Shown here piece by piece: positions 26,896 to 38,108 of a stretch of DNA of 64,000 bases. Below the pieces are notes generated by a model. It was not told where the DNA came from. It saw only the letters and a list, made by a program, of their open reading frames with translations, and ran no database searches. Source of the DNA: Sulfurimicrobium sp. (GTDB lineage: Bacteria; Pseudomonadota; Gammaproteobacteria; Burkholderiales; Sulfuricellaceae); the NCBI GenBank assembly GCA_030652035.1, contig JAUSBJ010000009.1, forward strand, positions 124,001 through 188,000, in the 5' to 3' direction. The position numbers were made by a program, and so were the translations under genes. The first letter of the stretch is position 1. Every line of letters starts with the position of its first letter.

Positions 26896-27990
26896 TCAGG
26901 TCTGAATCAGCTTGCGATGGGTTTGAATGCTCATCAGTGCGCCCATGCCGAACAGCAGCGTCACCGCCGATGTGCCTCCATAGCTCACGAGTGGCAGCGG
27001 CACGCCGACTACCGGCAAAATCCCGCTTACCATGCCGATGTTGACGAAGGCATAGGTGAAGAAGGTAAACACGATGCTCCCCGCGAACAGGCGCCCGAAC
27101 AAGGTATGAGCATTGGCTGCGATCACGATGCCGCGCCCGATTACCAGCATATAAATCACCAGCAGGATGAGTCCGCCGGCCAGGCCAAACTCTTCCCCCA
27201 GCACCGCCAGAATGAAGTCGGTATGGCGTTCGGGGAGAAACTCCAGATGGGTCTGGGTGCCGTTGAGCCAGCCTTTGCCGAAAACGCCACCCGAACCCAT
27301 GGCAATGGTGGATTGAATGATGTGGTAACCGCTGCCGAGCGGGTCCTGTGTGGGGTCGAGCAGGGTCAGCACGCGCTGGCGCTGGTAGTCGTGCATCATG
27401 GACCATAGCAGGGGGAGGCTGGCTGCGCCTGTGACGGCCAGGCCGATCATCACGCGCCATGACAACCCGCCGAGAAACAGCACGTAAAATCCGGCACCTC
27501 CCACCAACAGGGATGTGCCGAGATCGGGCTGTTTGAGAATGAAGGCAACCGGCAGCAGCAGCAGAATCGCAGCCACCACGAAATCCCGGAAACGCAGGGC
27601 CGCCGAGTGGCGGTCGAAATACCAGGCCAGCATGAGCGGTACGGCGATTTTCATGATTTCGGAAGGCTGAATGCGAGTAACGCCGATGTGCAGCCAGCGT
27701 CGTGCGCCGTGGCTGACATCGCCGAACAGCGCCACGCCGAGCAGCAGTAGCAGGCCGATGACATACACCGGCAGGCCCAGACGGGCGAGGTGTTGAGGCG
27801 GCACGTTGGCGACCAGCCACATCACGCAGAGCGCCACCGACAGATTCATCATCTGTTTGGTAACGAAGTGGAAATCCTCTCCGGCGGCGCTGTACAACAC
27901 GATCAGGCCGAGCATCATGAGCAGGAAAAGAGCGAGCAGCAGGTAACCATCGAGATGTTTAACCAGGCGTGCCAGCAGGCGTCTAATCAT
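26896..27990 (-). CDS. rodA: Rod shape-determining glycosyltransferase RodA
   Basis: SEDS-family inner-membrane peptidoglycan polymerase of 364 residues with about ten helices. It works with PBP2 in the elongasome. Family blocks are HGARRWLHIGVTRIQPSEIMKIAVPLMLAWYF near residue 95 (conserved catalytic-loop region), SGYHIIQSTIAMGSGG near 225 and GKGWLNGTQTHLEFLPERHTDFILAVLGEEFG near 245. It overlaps the mrdA end by 8 bases. Confidence 0.95.
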   Translation of the reverse strand: MIRRLLARLVKHLDGYLLLALFLLMMLGLIVLYSAAGEDFHFVTKQMMNLSVALCVMWLVANVPPQHLARLGLPVYVIGLLLLLGVALFGDVSHGARRWLHIGVTRIQPSEIMKIAVPLMLAWYFDRHSAALRFRDFVVAAILLLLPVAFILKQPDLGTSLLVGGAGFYVLFLGGLSWRVMIGLAVTGAASLPLLWSMMHDYQRQRVLTLLDPTQDPLGSGYHIIQSTIAMGSGGVFGKGWLNGTQTHLEFLPERHTDFILAVLGEEFGLAGGLILLVIYMLVIGRGIVIAANAHTLFGRLFAGSIVFTFFTYAFVNIGMVSGILPVVGVPLPLVSYGGTSAVTLLFGMGALMSIQTHRKLIQT

Positions 27991-29896
27991 GTTCCGGCTC
28001 CTCGGGGCTTTCGACTGGAGCGGTTTCTTTTGGCAGTTTGCCGAGCAGGTAGTAATCCATCACGGTGCGTGCGATGGGCGCAGCAATACTGCCGCCGTGG
28101 CCGCCATTCTCCACCAGGATGGCCAAGGCAATTTTGGGGTTGTCGGCGGGGGCGAAGGCGATGAACAGCGCATGGTCGCGGTGACGCTCGGCGACCTGGC
28201 TTTCCACGTATTTTTGCCCTTGCTTTATGGCGACTACCTGGGCGGTCCCGGTCTTGCCGGCAATCAGATATTCGGCCCCGGCACTGGCACGCGATGCCGT
28301 GCCGCCGGGGCGGGTGACATCCACCATGGCCGCTTTTACGCGTTCCAGGTTTTCTGGTTTTAAGGGTAATGAATCCGTCTCTTCCGGCGCCAAAATGCGG
28401 ATCTGGCCGGTTTTACTGTCCTGGATGCTTCTGACCATGCGCGGGCGCATCAGCTGGCCGTTGTTGGCAAGGGCAGCGGTGGCTACCGCCAGCTGTAACG
28501 GTGTGGCGAGATTGTATCCCTGGCCGATGCCGACGCTGACAGTGTCGCCGGTGTACCACTTCTGTTTGAAGCGCTTCATTTTCCAGGCCTGGGATGGCAG
28601 GACGCCGGTTTGTTCGCCCTCGATGTCGATGCCGGTTTTTCTGCCGAAACCGAAATGGCTCATGAAGCTGGTGATGTTGTCGATGCCCATGTCCACAGCC
28701 AATCCATAATAATAAGTGTCGCACGAGATGACGATGGATTTGTGCAGATCTACCGAGCCGTGGCCGCCGGCTTTCCAGTCGCGGTAATGGTGGCTGCTGC
28801 CGGGCAACATGAAGTAGCCGGGGTCGGAAATGGTATAGGAGGGGCTGCGCTTGTTCAGTTCCAGCGCGGCCAGGGCCATGAATGGCTTGAATGTCGAGCC
28901 TGGCGGGTATTGGCCACGCAGGGCGCGATTGTTGAGGGGTTTGTCGGGCGAGTGGCTGTAGGCCTCCCAGTTGGCGGTATCAATGCCATCCACGAACAGG
29001 TTGGGATCGAAGCCGGGTTGGCTGACAAAGGCCAGAACTTCTCCGCTTTTCGGCTCAATCGCCACCAGAGAACCACGGTATTTGCCAAAGGCCTTGACTG
29101 CCAGCGCTTGCAGCTTGCTATCAATGGAAAGATAGAGGGTGTTGCCGGAAATGGGCGGTGTGCGCGACAGGGTGCGCACGGCGCGGCCACCCGCATCTGT
29201 CTCGACCTGCTCGAAGCCGGTGGTGCCATGGAGTTGCATTTCGTAGCTCTGTTCCAGGCCCTGTTTGCCGATATGGTCGGTGCCGCGGTAGTTGGCAAGC
29301 AGTTCATCTTCTTCCAGCTTTAGCATGTCACGCTCGCTGATGCGGCCAATGTGGCCGACCACGTGTGAGAACAGTTCCATGTGCGGGTAGTGACGGAACA
29401 GGCGGGCCTTGATTTCCACGCCCGGGAAACGATAACGGTTGACAGCGAATTTCGCTACTTCAACCTCGGTCAGGCGCGAACGGATGGGCAAAGTCTCGAA
29501 GTTCTTGCTTTCTTCCAGCATTTTCTTGAAACGTCTGCGGTCGCGCGGCGTGATTTCGATAATGTTTGCCAGTTCATTGATGGTTTCTTCCAGGTTGTCC
29601 ACCTTGCTTGGTGTGATTTCCAGGGTATAGGCAGAATAATTGTGTGCCAGGGCCACACCATTGCGGTCCAGGATCAGGCCTCGGTTGGGAACGACAGGAA
29701 CGATGGAAATGCGGTTGTTTTCTGCCAGGGTGTGGTAGTGCTCATGCTGCATCACCTGCAGATAAAACAGCCGCGTAGCCAAGATTGTGAAGGCAAACAG
29801 AACGAAGCCTGCAGCCAGCGCCAGTCGTATCCGGAAGCGGTGGAGTTCCTGCTGGTTGTTTCTTAGCTCGGTGCCAGATTTCATTCCAAACAACAT
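27983..29896 (-). CDS. mrdA: Penicillin-binding protein 2 (transpeptidase MrdA)
   Basis: Class B PBP of 637 residues acting in lateral-wall synthesis. It has an N-terminal transmembrane anchor (about 25-45), a PBP dimerisation domain (about 60-240) and the transpeptidase domain. The active-site GSTFKPF has its Ser near residue 335, a SCDTYYYGLAV block follows, and AGKTGTAQVVAIKQG is the KTG motif. The length and the position between mreD and rodA identify it as PBP2 and not FtsI. Confidence 0.95.
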   Translation of the reverse strand: MLFGMKSGTELRNNQQELHRFRIRLALAAGFVLFAFTILATRLFYLQVMQHEHYHTLAENNRISIVPVVPNRGLILDRNGVALAHNYSAYTLEITPSKVDNLEETINELANIIEITPRDRRRFKKMLEESKNFETLPIRSRLTEVEVAKFAVNRYRFPGVEIKARLFRHYPHMELFSHVVGHIGRISERDMLKLEEDELLANYRGTDHIGKQGLEQSYEMQLHGTTGFEQVETDAGGRAVRTLSRTPPISGNTLYLSIDSKLQALAVKAFGKYRGSLVAIEPKSGEVLAFVSQPGFDPNLFVDGIDTANWEAYSHSPDKPLNNRALRGQYPPGSTFKPFMALAALELNKRSPSYTISDPGYFMLPGSSHHYRDWKAGGHGSVDLHKSIVISCDTYYYGLAVDMGIDNITSFMSHFGFGRKTGIDIEGEQTGVLPSQAWKMKRFKQKWYTGDTVSVGIGQGYNLATPLQLAVATAALANNGQLMRPRMVRSIQDSKTGQIRILAPEETDSLPLKPENLERVKAAMVDVTRPGGTASRASAGAEYLIAGKTGTAQVVAIKQGQKYVESQVAERHRDHALFIAFAPADNPKIALAILVENGGHGGSIAAPIARTVMDYYLLGKLPKETAPVESPEEPEHD

Positions 29897-29927
29897 GGCT
29901 TAGGACTCGTTAATCATTAACGAGCAC

Positions 29928-30464
29928 TTACTTGTCGCCGCCACGCGGGGTGGTGTAAGTTATATCGGGCAGGGATTTGTGCTTCAGCGCCAGTTGGACA
30001 AGCAGGCTGAGGGGGGGCCAGATCAGCGCGCCGGTGACGCTGGCAAGAAAGTATCCCCAGCCGATGAATGCTGCACCGGAGATCAGGCGTACCAGAAGAA
30101 CCAGTATCTGAGCGACCAGCAACAATGAAAAAATGTGCAGTGACTGCGGCCATAGGCTAAAAGCCTGGATGCGCCGGTGCAGGGTTAGCGCAAGAAAAAT
30201 GGTAATGGTATAAGCCAGTGCATATTGACCCAGCAGCGCGCCATCGGCCACGTCCATTACCAAGCCGAGCCCCCAGGCTGCGCCCATGCCAATGCGCAGG
30301 GGTTGATGCACGGCCCAGTAGAGCAGCAGCAGCAGGACAAAATCAGGACGCAGCAATAGCGCTGCTCCCTGCCATGGAAGGATGTCCAGCATTAACGCCG
30401 CAAGCAGGGTAAGGGCGATGAATTGGCCGCTGGGCGGTCGTGCCAGGGTAGGTGCGTTGGTCAC
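29928..30464 (-). CDS. mreD: Rod shape-determining protein MreD
   Basis: Integral membrane protein of 178 residues with five or six hydrophobic segments (LIALTLLAALMLDILPW, LLLLYWAVHQPL, LGLVMDVADGALLGQYALAYT). The GLVMDVADGALLGQYA block is the MreD signature. It acts as a scaffold linking MreC to the elongasome. It starts 2 bases before the mreC end region, in operon order mreB-mreC-mreD-mrdA-rodA. Confidence 0.92.
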   Translation of the reverse strand: MTNAPTLARPPSGQFIALTLLAALMLDILPWQGAALLLRPDFVLLLLLYWAVHQPLRIGMGAAWGLGLVMDVADGALLGQYALAYTITIFLALTLHRRIQAFSLWPQSLHIFSLLLVAQILVLLVRLISGAAFIGWGYFLASVTGALIWPPLSLLVQLALKHKSLPDITYTTPRGGDK

Positions 30465-30466
30465 GT

Positions 30467-31345
30467 TTACTTTTCTTTCTTGCCGGGCGTTTCTAACGGC
30501 GGAGACGCTGGCGGCTTCGGTTTGCCGACGGAAATGATCAACAGGCTGCGGTAGCGATCCATGCCAGCGCTCGGCGTGCAGGTGATTTTCGCAAAGGGGT
30601 CACCGGCATTCCGCTCAATCTGTCTCACCACTGCAACAGGTACACCGCGCGGATAGGTGTCATCGATACCCGAGGTAACGAGCTGGTCGCCATTCTGGAT
30701 GTCCATGTTGGCTGGCATGAAGGCCAGTTCAAGCGCATTGTCCTGGCCATGGCCAAAGGCGATGGCGCGCAGGCCGTTGCGTACTACTTCCACCGGCACG
30801 GCCTGGCCCTTGTCGGTAATCAGGGTGATTTCGCTGCTCAGCAACTGCACGCGGGTGACCTGACCTACCAGTCCTCTTTCGTCGATGGCAGCCTGGCCGG
30901 CCTGAATCCCGGCTAGGCTGCCCTTGTCAGTAATGATTCTGCGGCTGAAGGGGTCGCGCCCGGCGCTCATCACCTCGGCGGTGGTGGCGTGATGGGTCAG
31001 GCTCTCTCGGGTCGACAGCAGATTGCGCAGATGGGTGTTTTCTGCCTGTAATGACTGGTTGCGCTGTAATTGCATGGCATTGCCGAGTTGTAGCTGCCGC
31101 AGGCGAGTGTTTTCATCTGCAAGCTGGCTTTGTGTGACGAAAAACTCACTGGCACGGCGCAACAGGGTGAGCGGGCTGTTGGCGATCTGCTGCAGCGGGT
31201 GAAGCGCCAGACCGACACCTTGTCGCAGCAGAACAAGCTGGTTGAAGCGTGCATCGGTAGCCATCAGGAAAATGGAAAGCAGTCCGAAGAGTGCCAGCCG
31301 TGTAAAAGGGCTGGGGCCTCGTTTGAAAAATGGTTCGTGATCCAT
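30467..31345 (-). CDS. mreC: Rod shape-determining protein MreC
   Basis: Periplasmic elongasome protein of 292 residues with a single N-terminal transmembrane helix (about 17-35), a coiled coil (about 65-110, FFVTQSQLADENTRLRQLQL) and the two-barrel MreC domain (AEVMSAGRDPFSRRIITDKGS, DERGLVGQVTRV, GDQLVTSGIDDTYPRGVPV). It activates PBP2/RodA. It is separated from mreB by a heptamer array. Confidence 0.94.
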   Translation of the reverse strand: MDHEPFFKRGPSPFTRLALFGLLSIFLMATDARFNQLVLLRQGVGLALHPLQQIANSPLTLLRRASEFFVTQSQLADENTRLRQLQLGNAMQLQRNQSLQAENTHLRNLLSTRESLTHHATTAEVMSAGRDPFSRRIITDKGSLAGIQAGQAAIDERGLVGQVTRVQLLSSEITLITDKGQAVPVEVVRNGLRAIAFGHGQDNALELAFMPANMDIQNGDQLVTSGIDDTYPRGVPVAVVRQIERNAGDPFAKITCTPSAGMDRYRSLLIISVGKPKPPASPPLETPGKKEK

Positions 31346-31359
31346 GGGGAAAAGCTATT

Positions 31360-32542
<1,183 letters not shown>

Positions 32543-32593
32543 TTATGATAACCTATTAAGCTGGTTAAATTAAGTTTCACCGGGGTGAATTTT

Positions 32594-32881
32594 ATGTCAT
32601 TGACGCTGGACGATGTAAAACGCATTGCTCACCTGGCCCGGATCGAGGTCAGCGAGAGCGAGGCAGAGACGTATCTTGCGCAGCTTTCCAGCATTTTTGG
32701 ATTGGTGGAGGAGATGCAGGCGGTGGATACCCGCGGCATCGAACCCATGGCCCATGCCCAGGACGTGGTGCTGCGCCTGCGCGAGGATGTGGTGAGCGAA
32801 GCCAATCGCCGCGATGCTTACCAGGCGGTTGCGCCACAGGTGGAAGCCGGGCTGTATCTGGTTCCCAAAGTCATAGAGTGA
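32594..32881 (+). CDS. gatC: Asp/Glu-tRNA amidotransferase subunit C
   Basis: A 95-residue stabilising subunit of GatCAB, which converts Asp-tRNA(Asn) and/or Glu-tRNA(Gln) to the amide forms. It begins [17 protein letters not shown], the normal GatC start, preceded by GGGGTG. The [11 protein letters not shown] block and the C-terminal LYLVPKVIE end are typical. A GTG three codons earlier in the same frame is less likely. Its TGA is the first unit of a heptamer array. Confidence 0.95.
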   Translation: MSLTLDDVKRIAHLARIEVSESEAETYLAQLSSIFGLVEEMQAVDTRGIEPMAHAQDVVLRLREDVVSEANRRDAYQAVAPQVEAGLYLVPKVIE

Positions 32882-32946
32882 TGTGTGATGAGAAATGGGT
32901 GATGGGAAGGCGGGTCATCATTACCCATCGCCCATTCCCCATTACC
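32879..32946 (+). repeat. Stop-anchored heptamer array between gatC and gatA
   Basis: Four units (first TGATGTG, on the gatC TGA; consensus NGATGGG) are followed by an 8-base spacer and four complementary units (TCATCAT, then TACCCAT-like). The halves pair to a long imperfect hairpin. The array ends at the GGAAG ribosome binding site of gatA. Confidence 0.85.
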
Positions 32947-32957
32947 GGAAGAAAAAA

Positions 32958-34421
32958 ATGTTGAATGCAAGTCTTAAAGAACTTTCCGCGCTGCTAGCCG
33001 CGAAGAAGGTTTCCAGCGTCGAGCTGACGCAAACCTTCCTGAAACGCATCGATGAGCTGAATCCCTCGCTCAACGCTTTCATTACTCTGGACGCGGACAA
33101 GAGCCTGGCACAGGCGCACGCGGCAGATGAGCGCATTGCAGCAGGCAAGGCGGAGCTGCTGACCGGCATCCCGTTTGCACAGAAGGATATTTTCTGTGCA
33201 AAGGACTGGCTCTCCACCTGCGGCTCTAAAATGCTGGCCAATTTCTCCGCGCCTTACGATGCCCATGTGATCGAACAGTTCAATCGCGCCGGCGCGGTGA
33301 ATCTGGGCAAGACCAACATGGACGAATTTGCCATGGGTTCGAGCAACGAGACGTCTTTTTTTGGCAAGGTCAAGAATCCTTGGGATGTCAGCCGTGTGCC
33401 CGGCGGCAGTTCCGGCGGTTCCGCGGCGGCAGTGGCGGCGCGACTGTGCCCGGCGGCAACCGGCACCGATACCGGCGGCTCCATCCGACAGCCTGCGGCA
33501 CTGGTCGGTATTACCGGCCTCAAGCCGACGTATGGCACGGTGTCGCGCTATGGCATGATCGCGTTCGCTTCCTCGCTCGATCAGGCGGGTCCGATGGCCA
33601 GGAGCGCCGAAGATTGCGCCCTGATGATGAATGTCATGGCCGGCTTCGACAGCCGCGATTCGACCAGCCTGGAACGGGAAAAAGAGGACTATACCCGCGA
33701 CCTGAATCAACCTCTCCGGGGCCTGAAAATCGGGCTGCCGAAAGAGTATTTCGCCGAGGGTTTGTCTGCGGACGTGGCTTGTGCCGTGGATGCAGCGCTG
33801 GCCGAATACCGCAAACTCGGCGCCGAGACGGTCGAAATCAGCCTGCCCAACACCCGCCTTTCCATCCCGGTGTATTACGTGCTGGCTCCAGCCGAAGCGA
33901 GCTCCAATCTGGCGCGCTATGATGGCGTGCGTTACGGCTACCGCGCACCGGAATATGGCGACCTGACCGACATGTACCAGAAAACCCGCGCCCAGGGCTT
34001 CGGCGCCGAGGTCAAGCGGCGCATCATGATCGGCACCTATGTGCTGTCCGCCGGCTATTACGATGCCTATTACATCCAGGCACAAAAACTGCGCCGCCTG
34101 ATTGCGCAGGATTTCGAGGCAGCCTTCAAGCAATGCGACGTGATCATGGGGCCGACCGCACCGACCACCGCCTTCAAGCTGGGAGAGAAGAGCGATGACC
34201 CGGTTTCCATGTACCTGTCCGACATTTACACCATCGCCGTGAATCTCGCCGGCCTGCCCGGCATGTCCGTGCCGTGCGGATTCGGGGAGAATGGCTTGCC
34301 GGTGGGTCTGCAGATCGTGGGCAATTATTTTGCCGAGGCCAGGATGCTGAATGTCGCGCACCAGTACCAGCTGGCGACGGACTGGCATTTGCGGCTGCCG
34401 CCGCTTTCTGGTGAGGAGTAA
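32958..34421 (+). CDS. gatA: Asp/Glu-tRNA amidotransferase subunit A
   Basis: Amidase-family catalytic subunit of 487 residues that releases ammonia from glutamine for tRNA-dependent amidation. The Ser-cis-Ser-Lys triad is visible: Lys in PFAQKDIF near residue 76, cis-Ser near 151 and Ser near 175 in the block [20 protein letters not shown] followed by [12 protein letters not shown]. The start [13 protein letters not shown] follows GGAAG at 7 bases; an upstream in-frame start would read through the repeat array. The TAA begins the next array. Confidence 0.97.
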   Translation: MLNASLKELSALLAAKKVSSVELTQTFLKRIDELNPSLNAFITLDADKSLAQAHAADERIAAGKAELLTGIPFAQKDIFCAKDWLSTCGSKMLANFSAPYDAHVIEQFNRAGAVNLGKTNMDEFAMGSSNETSFFGKVKNPWDVSRVPGGSSGGSAAAVAARLCPAATGTDTGGSIRQPAALVGITGLKPTYGTVSRYGMIAFASSLDQAGPMARSAEDCALMMNVMAGFDSRDSTSLEREKEDYTRDLNQPLRGLKIGLPKEYFAEGLSADVACAVDAALAEYRKLGAETVEISLPNTRLSIPVYYVLAPAEASSNLARYDGVRYGYRAPEYGDLTDMYQKTRAQGFGAEVKRRIMIGTYVLSAGYYDAYYIQAQKLRRLIAQDFEAAFKQCDVIMGPTAPTTAFKLGEKSDDPVSMYLSDIYTIAVNLAGLPGMSVPCGFGENGLPVGLQIVGNYFAEARMLNVAHQYQLATDWHLRLPPLSGEE

Positions 34422-34480
34422 TGGGTGATGAGTCATGAGAAAAAGGCCGTTCCATCCCCCATCCCCCATCACCCATCACT
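34419..34480 (+). repeat. Stop-anchored heptamer array between gatA and gatB
   Basis: Three units start on the gatA TAA (TAATGGG, then TGATGAG-like), followed by a 12-base centre and four complementary units of CCATC(C/A)C (34452-34479). The array ends just before the AGGAA ribosome binding site of gatB. It is the same unit family as the gatC-gatA array. Confidence 0.85.
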
Positions 34481-34491
34481 AGGAAATTAAC

Positions 34492-35928
34492 ATGCAATGG
34501 GAAGTCGTAATCGGGCTGGAAACGCATGCCCAACTCAACACCGCCTCCAAGATTTTTTCCGGAGCGGCCACCGCCTATGGCGCCGAGCCCAACACCCAGG
34601 CCTGTGCCGTGGATCTGGCCTTGCCGGGCGTGTTGCCGGTATTCAATCGTGTGGCGGCGGAAAAATCGGTCAGGTTTGGCCTTGCCGTCGGCGCACGCAT
34701 CAATCGCAAGTCGGTTTTTGAACGAAAGAATTACTTCTACCCTGATCTGCCCAAAGGCTATCAGATGACCCAGCTCGAGCTGCCCATCGTGGCCGAAGGC
34801 GGCAAGCTTCGCATCCAGGTAGGCGAATACGAGAAAGACATCCGTATCACCCGCGCCCACATGGAAGAAGATGCCGGAAAGTCGCTGCACGAGGATTTCC
34901 ACGGCATGACCGGGATCGACCTCAACCGTGCGGGCACACCGCTGATCGAGATCGTTACCGAGCCCGACATGAGCAGCAGCGCGGAAGCCGTGGCCTACGC
35001 CAAGCGCTTGCATTCCCTGGTGCGCTGGATCGGCATTTGCGACGGCAACATGCAGGAAGGCTCGTTCCGCTGCGATGCCAACGTCTCGGTGCGCCTCAAG
35101 GGCACGGACAAGCTCGGAACGCGCTGCGAGATCAAGAACCTCAATTCCTTCAAGTTCCTGGAAAAGGCCATCGACTATGAAGTCCGGCGCCAGATCGAAC
35201 TGATCGAGGACGGCGGCCGGGTGGTGCAGGAAACCCGTCTCTACGATCCGGACCGCGACGAGACCCGTTCCATGCGCTCCAAGGAAGAAGCCAACGATTA
35301 CCGCTACTTCCCCGATCCGGACCTGTTGCCGCTGGTGGTGAGCGATGCCTACATCGAGGAAATTCGAAGCGCGCTGCCGGAGCTGCCGCAAGCCAAACGC
35401 GAGCGTTTCATGGGCGAATACAGCTTGCCCGCCTATGATGCAGGGGTGATGACCGCGTCACGCGAAATGGCCGATTACTTCGAGGCCACGGCCAAGGAAC
35501 TTGGAGGCGAGGCCAAGCTGGCGGCCAACTGGATCATGGGCGATCTTTCCGCCGCGCTCAACAAGGACGGGAAAGATGTTGCCGACAGCCCGATTTCCAG
35601 CGCGCAGCTCGCCAGCCTGCTGAAACGCATCCAGGACAACACCATTTCCGGAAAAATCGCCAAGGAAGTGTTCGCCGCGATGTGGAACGGGGAAGGCGAA
35701 GCGGATGCCATCATCGAAGCGAAGGGGCTGAAGCAGGTATCCGACAGCGGCGCGATCGAGAAGATCATCGACGAAATTATCGCCGCCAATCCGGGCCAGG
35801 TGGCCGAGTATCGCTCCGGCAAGGACAGGTTGTTCGGGTTTTTTGTCGGCCAGGCGATGAAAGCCAGCAAGGGCAAGGCCAATCCTGCTCAGCTGAATGA
35901 CATCCTGAAGCAGAAATTGGCCGGCTGA
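34492..35928 (+). CDS. gatB: Asp/Glu-tRNA amidotransferase subunit B
   Basis: tRNA-binding kinase subunit of 478 residues that phosphorylates the misacylated aminoacyl-tRNA side chain. It begins [25 protein letters not shown]; the [27 protein letters not shown] and [18 protein letters not shown] blocks are the GatB core. The C-terminal YqeY-like tail domain runs from about 350 to 478. It completes the gatCAB operon and is followed by a strong terminator. Confidence 0.97.
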   Translation: MQWEVVIGLETHAQLNTASKIFSGAATAYGAEPNTQACAVDLALPGVLPVFNRVAAEKSVRFGLAVGARINRKSVFERKNYFYPDLPKGYQMTQLELPIVAEGGKLRIQVGEYEKDIRITRAHMEEDAGKSLHEDFHGMTGIDLNRAGTPLIEIVTEPDMSSSAEAVAYAKRLHSLVRWIGICDGNMQEGSFRCDANVSVRLKGTDKLGTRCEIKNLNSFKFLEKAIDYEVRRQIELIEDGGRVVQETRLYDPDRDETRSMRSKEEANDYRYFPDPDLLPLVVSDAYIEEIRSALPELPQAKRERFMGEYSLPAYDAGVMTASREMADYFEATAKELGGEAKLAANWIMGDLSAALNKDGKDVADSPISSAQLASLLKRIQDNTISGKIAKEVFAAMWNGEGEADAIIEAKGLKQVSDSGAIEKIIDEIIAANPGQVAEYRSGKDRLFGFFVGQAMKASKGKANPAQLNDILKQKLAG

Positions 35929-35940
35929 AATCGGGCCGGA

Positions 35941-35977
35941 AAAGAAAAAGGGGCCTTTTCTGGCCCCTTTTCTTTTT
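35941..35977. terminator. Bidirectional terminator between gatB and the DUF4124 gene
   Basis: GAAAAAGGGGCC pairs with GGCCCCTTTTC around a 6-base loop, with A-rich bases before and T-rich bases after the stem. It therefore works for both the plus-strand gatB and the convergent minus-strand gene that stops at 35986. Confidence 0.88.
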
Positions 35978-35985
35978 GCGCTACC

Positions 35986-36651
35986 TCATTTGACGCTTTT
36001 TGCCGGCACTTGCGCTTGCTGTGCATTGGCTGCCGGAGCGGGCGATAAGCCTTTCAGCTCGCGGAAACGTTTTTTGTCGTCCTCGAAGCGTGCCTTGGTC
36101 GCTTCGAGTTCCTGCCTGGATTTAGCCATGCCGTCCTGGAATTTCCTGATTTCCGCTTCAGCGCGGGCGATTTCAGCGCTCAGATCGGCCGGGATGGGTT
36201 TCTTGCTTTTGACATAGTTGTCGTTTTGTCGGCGCAGCCCGTCCAGGCGCCCCTGCACTGAGTTGATGCGTAGCTGGGTGCCGTCAATCTGGGCCTGGGT
36301 GGCGACAAGATTGCGGTCGCGCGCCAGATCGATTTCCTTTTCGTTGGAATAGCTGAACAGCAGTGCCTTGTCGCGGCGCTGCTGCTCCACGGCTTTTTGC
36401 TCATCTTCCCTTTTCTTCGCTTCTTCGTCAGCCTGAGCCTGTCTTTCTTCGTCCGTCAGGTAGGTTTTCTTCTTTTTTTCCATGCCCCTGGATGTCATTT
36501 CGCTCGTTGTGCGGCATTTGGCTTCCACCTCGGGCGGGATCGAGTCGCCGTAATAGACTCGGCCCTTGTCGTCCACGCATTTCTTCATGGGTGCGGCTTC
36601 TGCCGCGCCGATGCTGAGCGCAGCGGCGATAAGAATGGAGAAAATTTTCAC
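35986..36651 (-). CDS. DUF4124 domain periplasmic protein
   Basis: A 221-residue exported protein. It has a signal peptide ([19 protein letters not shown]), then a DUF4124 segment ([25 protein letters not shown]) with two cysteines, a Lys/Glu-rich helical stretch (about 55-100) and a coiled coil (about 100-205). The function is unknown. Its GTG start overlaps the pyrE stop (GTGA), so it is translationally coupled to pyrE. Confidence 0.85.
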   Translation of the reverse strand: MKIFSILIAAALSIGAAEAAPMKKCVDDKGRVYYGDSIPPEVEAKCRTTSEMTSRGMEKKKKTYLTDEERQAQADEEAKKREDEQKAVEQQRRDKALLFSYSNEKEIDLARDRNLVATQAQIDGTQLRINSVQGRLDGLRRQNDNYVKSKKPIPADLSAEIARAEAEIRKFQDGMAKSRQELEATKARFEDDKKRFRELKGLSPAPAANAQQAQVPAKSVK

Positions 36652-37304
36652 TGAACATTTCCTTGTTTTACGCCATATTGTTCGCGGTATGCTGCCACCG
36701 CGCCCTGATGTTGCGCCATCTCTGGATGGTGCTGCAAATAGCCGGTCAGGCTGTCGAGATCGGCAATGCTGATAACGGGTATGTCATAACTCTGGCTGAC
36801 TTCCTGCACGGCAGAAAGTATTCCGGTGCCGCGTTCCATGCGGTCCAGCGCGATGGCCACGCCGCAGGGCCGGGCGCCGTGGCTGCGAATCAGGTCCACC
36901 GACTCGCGCACCGAGGTGCCGGCGGAAATCACATCATCGACGATCAGTACGCGACCCTGCAATGGCGCGCCAATCAGCGTACCGCCTTCGCCGTGGTCCT
37001 TGGCTTCCTTGCGGTTGAAGCAGTAGGGCACATTGCGCCCCTGCTCGGCAAGGGCAATGGCCACCGCAGCCGCAAGGGGGATGCCCTTGTAGGCCGGTCC
37101 GAACAGCATGTCGAAATCCAGACCGGCAGCAAGGATGGCTTTGGCGTAAAATTGCCCGAGTTTTTGCAGGGCCACACCATCGTTGAACAGGCCGGCGTTG
37201 AAAAAATAAGGCGAAAGCCGTCCCGCCTTGGTCTTGAATTCGCCGAAGCACAGCACCTTGCGCTGGATGGCGAAGTCGATGAAATCCTGTCTGAAATCGG
37301 TCAT
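36648..37304 (-). CDS. pyrE: Orotate phosphoribosyltransferase
   Basis: Pyrimidine biosynthesis enzyme of 218 residues joining orotate and PRPP to give OMP. The PRPP-binding motif [19 protein letters not shown] lies near residue 120, and [18 protein letters not shown] near 65 and [14 protein letters not shown] near 95 are typical. The length is normal. It is divergent from xthA across 27 bp. Confidence 0.96.
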   Translation of the reverse strand: MTDFRQDFIDFAIQRKVLCFGEFKTKAGRLSPYFFNAGLFNDGVALQKLGQFYAKAILAAGLDFDMLFGPAYKGIPLAAAVAIALAEQGRNVPYCFNRKEAKDHGEGGTLIGAPLQGRVLIVDDVISAGTSVRESVDLIRSHGARPCGVAIALDRMERGTGILSAVQEVSQSYDIPVISIADLDSLTGYLQHHPEMAQHQGAVAAYREQYGVKQGNVQ

Positions 37305-37331
37305 GATTCAATCTAAATTGAAGGGTTAATC

Positions 37332-38108
37332 TTGCGTATTATATCTGCAAATCTTAACGGCATTCGTTCTGCCAGCAGCAAGGGTTTTTTCGACTGGATG
37401 GCAAAACAGGGGGCGGATGTGGTTTGTGTCCAGGAGCTCAAGGCCCAGGCCGCCGACATGAAGCTGGAAATGCTCAACCCCGAGGGCTACCACGGCTGTT
37501 TCCATTATGCCGAAAAGAAAGGTTACAGTGGCGTGGGGATTTATTCCAAACGCAAACCGGATGCGATTGTCGAGGGCCTGGGCATTGCCGACATCGATGC
37601 CGAGGGGCGTTACCTGCAGGCGGATTTCGGCAATCTGTCGGTGATTTCGCTTTACCTGCCGTCCGGCTCCAGTTCCGAGGAGCGCCAGCAGGTGAAATTC
37701 TATTTCCTCGAACGTTTCCTGCCGCATTTGCGCGAGCTCAGGGCCAGCGGGCGGGAAATCATCCTGTGCGGCGACTGGAACATCGCCCACAAGGAGATCG
37801 ACCTCAAGAACTGGAAATCCAACCAGAAAAATTCCGGCTTCCTGCCCGAGGAACGCGCCTGGCTGACTCACGTTTTCGACCAGGTCGGCTGGGTGGATGT
37901 GTACCGCCGGCTGCACCCCGAGGCCACCGGCGAGGCCTATACCTGGTGGTCCAACCGGGGGCAGGCCTGGGCCAAGAACGTGGGCTGGCGCATCGACTAC
38001 CAGATCGCCACCCCAGGGGTGGCCGGAAAAGCGCTACGGGCGGCGGTCTACAAGGAGCAACGTTTTTCCGACCATGCGCCGCTGAGCATTGACTACGACT
38101 ATGACTGA
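37332..38108 (+). CDS. xthA: Exodeoxyribonuclease III
   Basis: AP endonuclease / 3'-5' exonuclease of 258 residues in base-excision repair, endonuclease/exonuclease/phosphatase fold. Visible motifs are RIISANLNGIRSA at the N-terminus (Asn), VCVQELKAQ with the metal-binding Glu near 34, ILCGDWNIAHKEIDLKN near 145 (Asp, Asn) and the C-terminal RFSDHAPLSIDYD with the catalytic Asp-His. Translation starts at TTG 37332 (LRIISANLNG, read as fMet), consistent with the divergent pyrE. Confidence 0.95.
   Translation: MRIISANLNGIRSASSKGFFDWMAKQGADVVCVQELKAQAADMKLEMLNPEGYHGCFHYAEKKGYSGVGIYSKRKPDAIVEGLGIADIDAEGRYLQADFGNLSVISLYLPSGSSSEERQQVKFYFLERFLPHLRELRASGREIILCGDWNIAHKEIDLKNWKSNQKNSGFLPEERAWLTHVFDQVGWVDVYRRLHPEATGEAYTWWSNRGQAWAKNVGWRIDYQIATPGVAGKALRAAVYKEQRFSDHAPLSIDYDYD

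Noticed and set aside
36683-37316. 217-codon plus-strand frame opposite pyrE
   Set aside because: It is antisense to pyrE, which shows an intact PRPP-binding motif and normal length.
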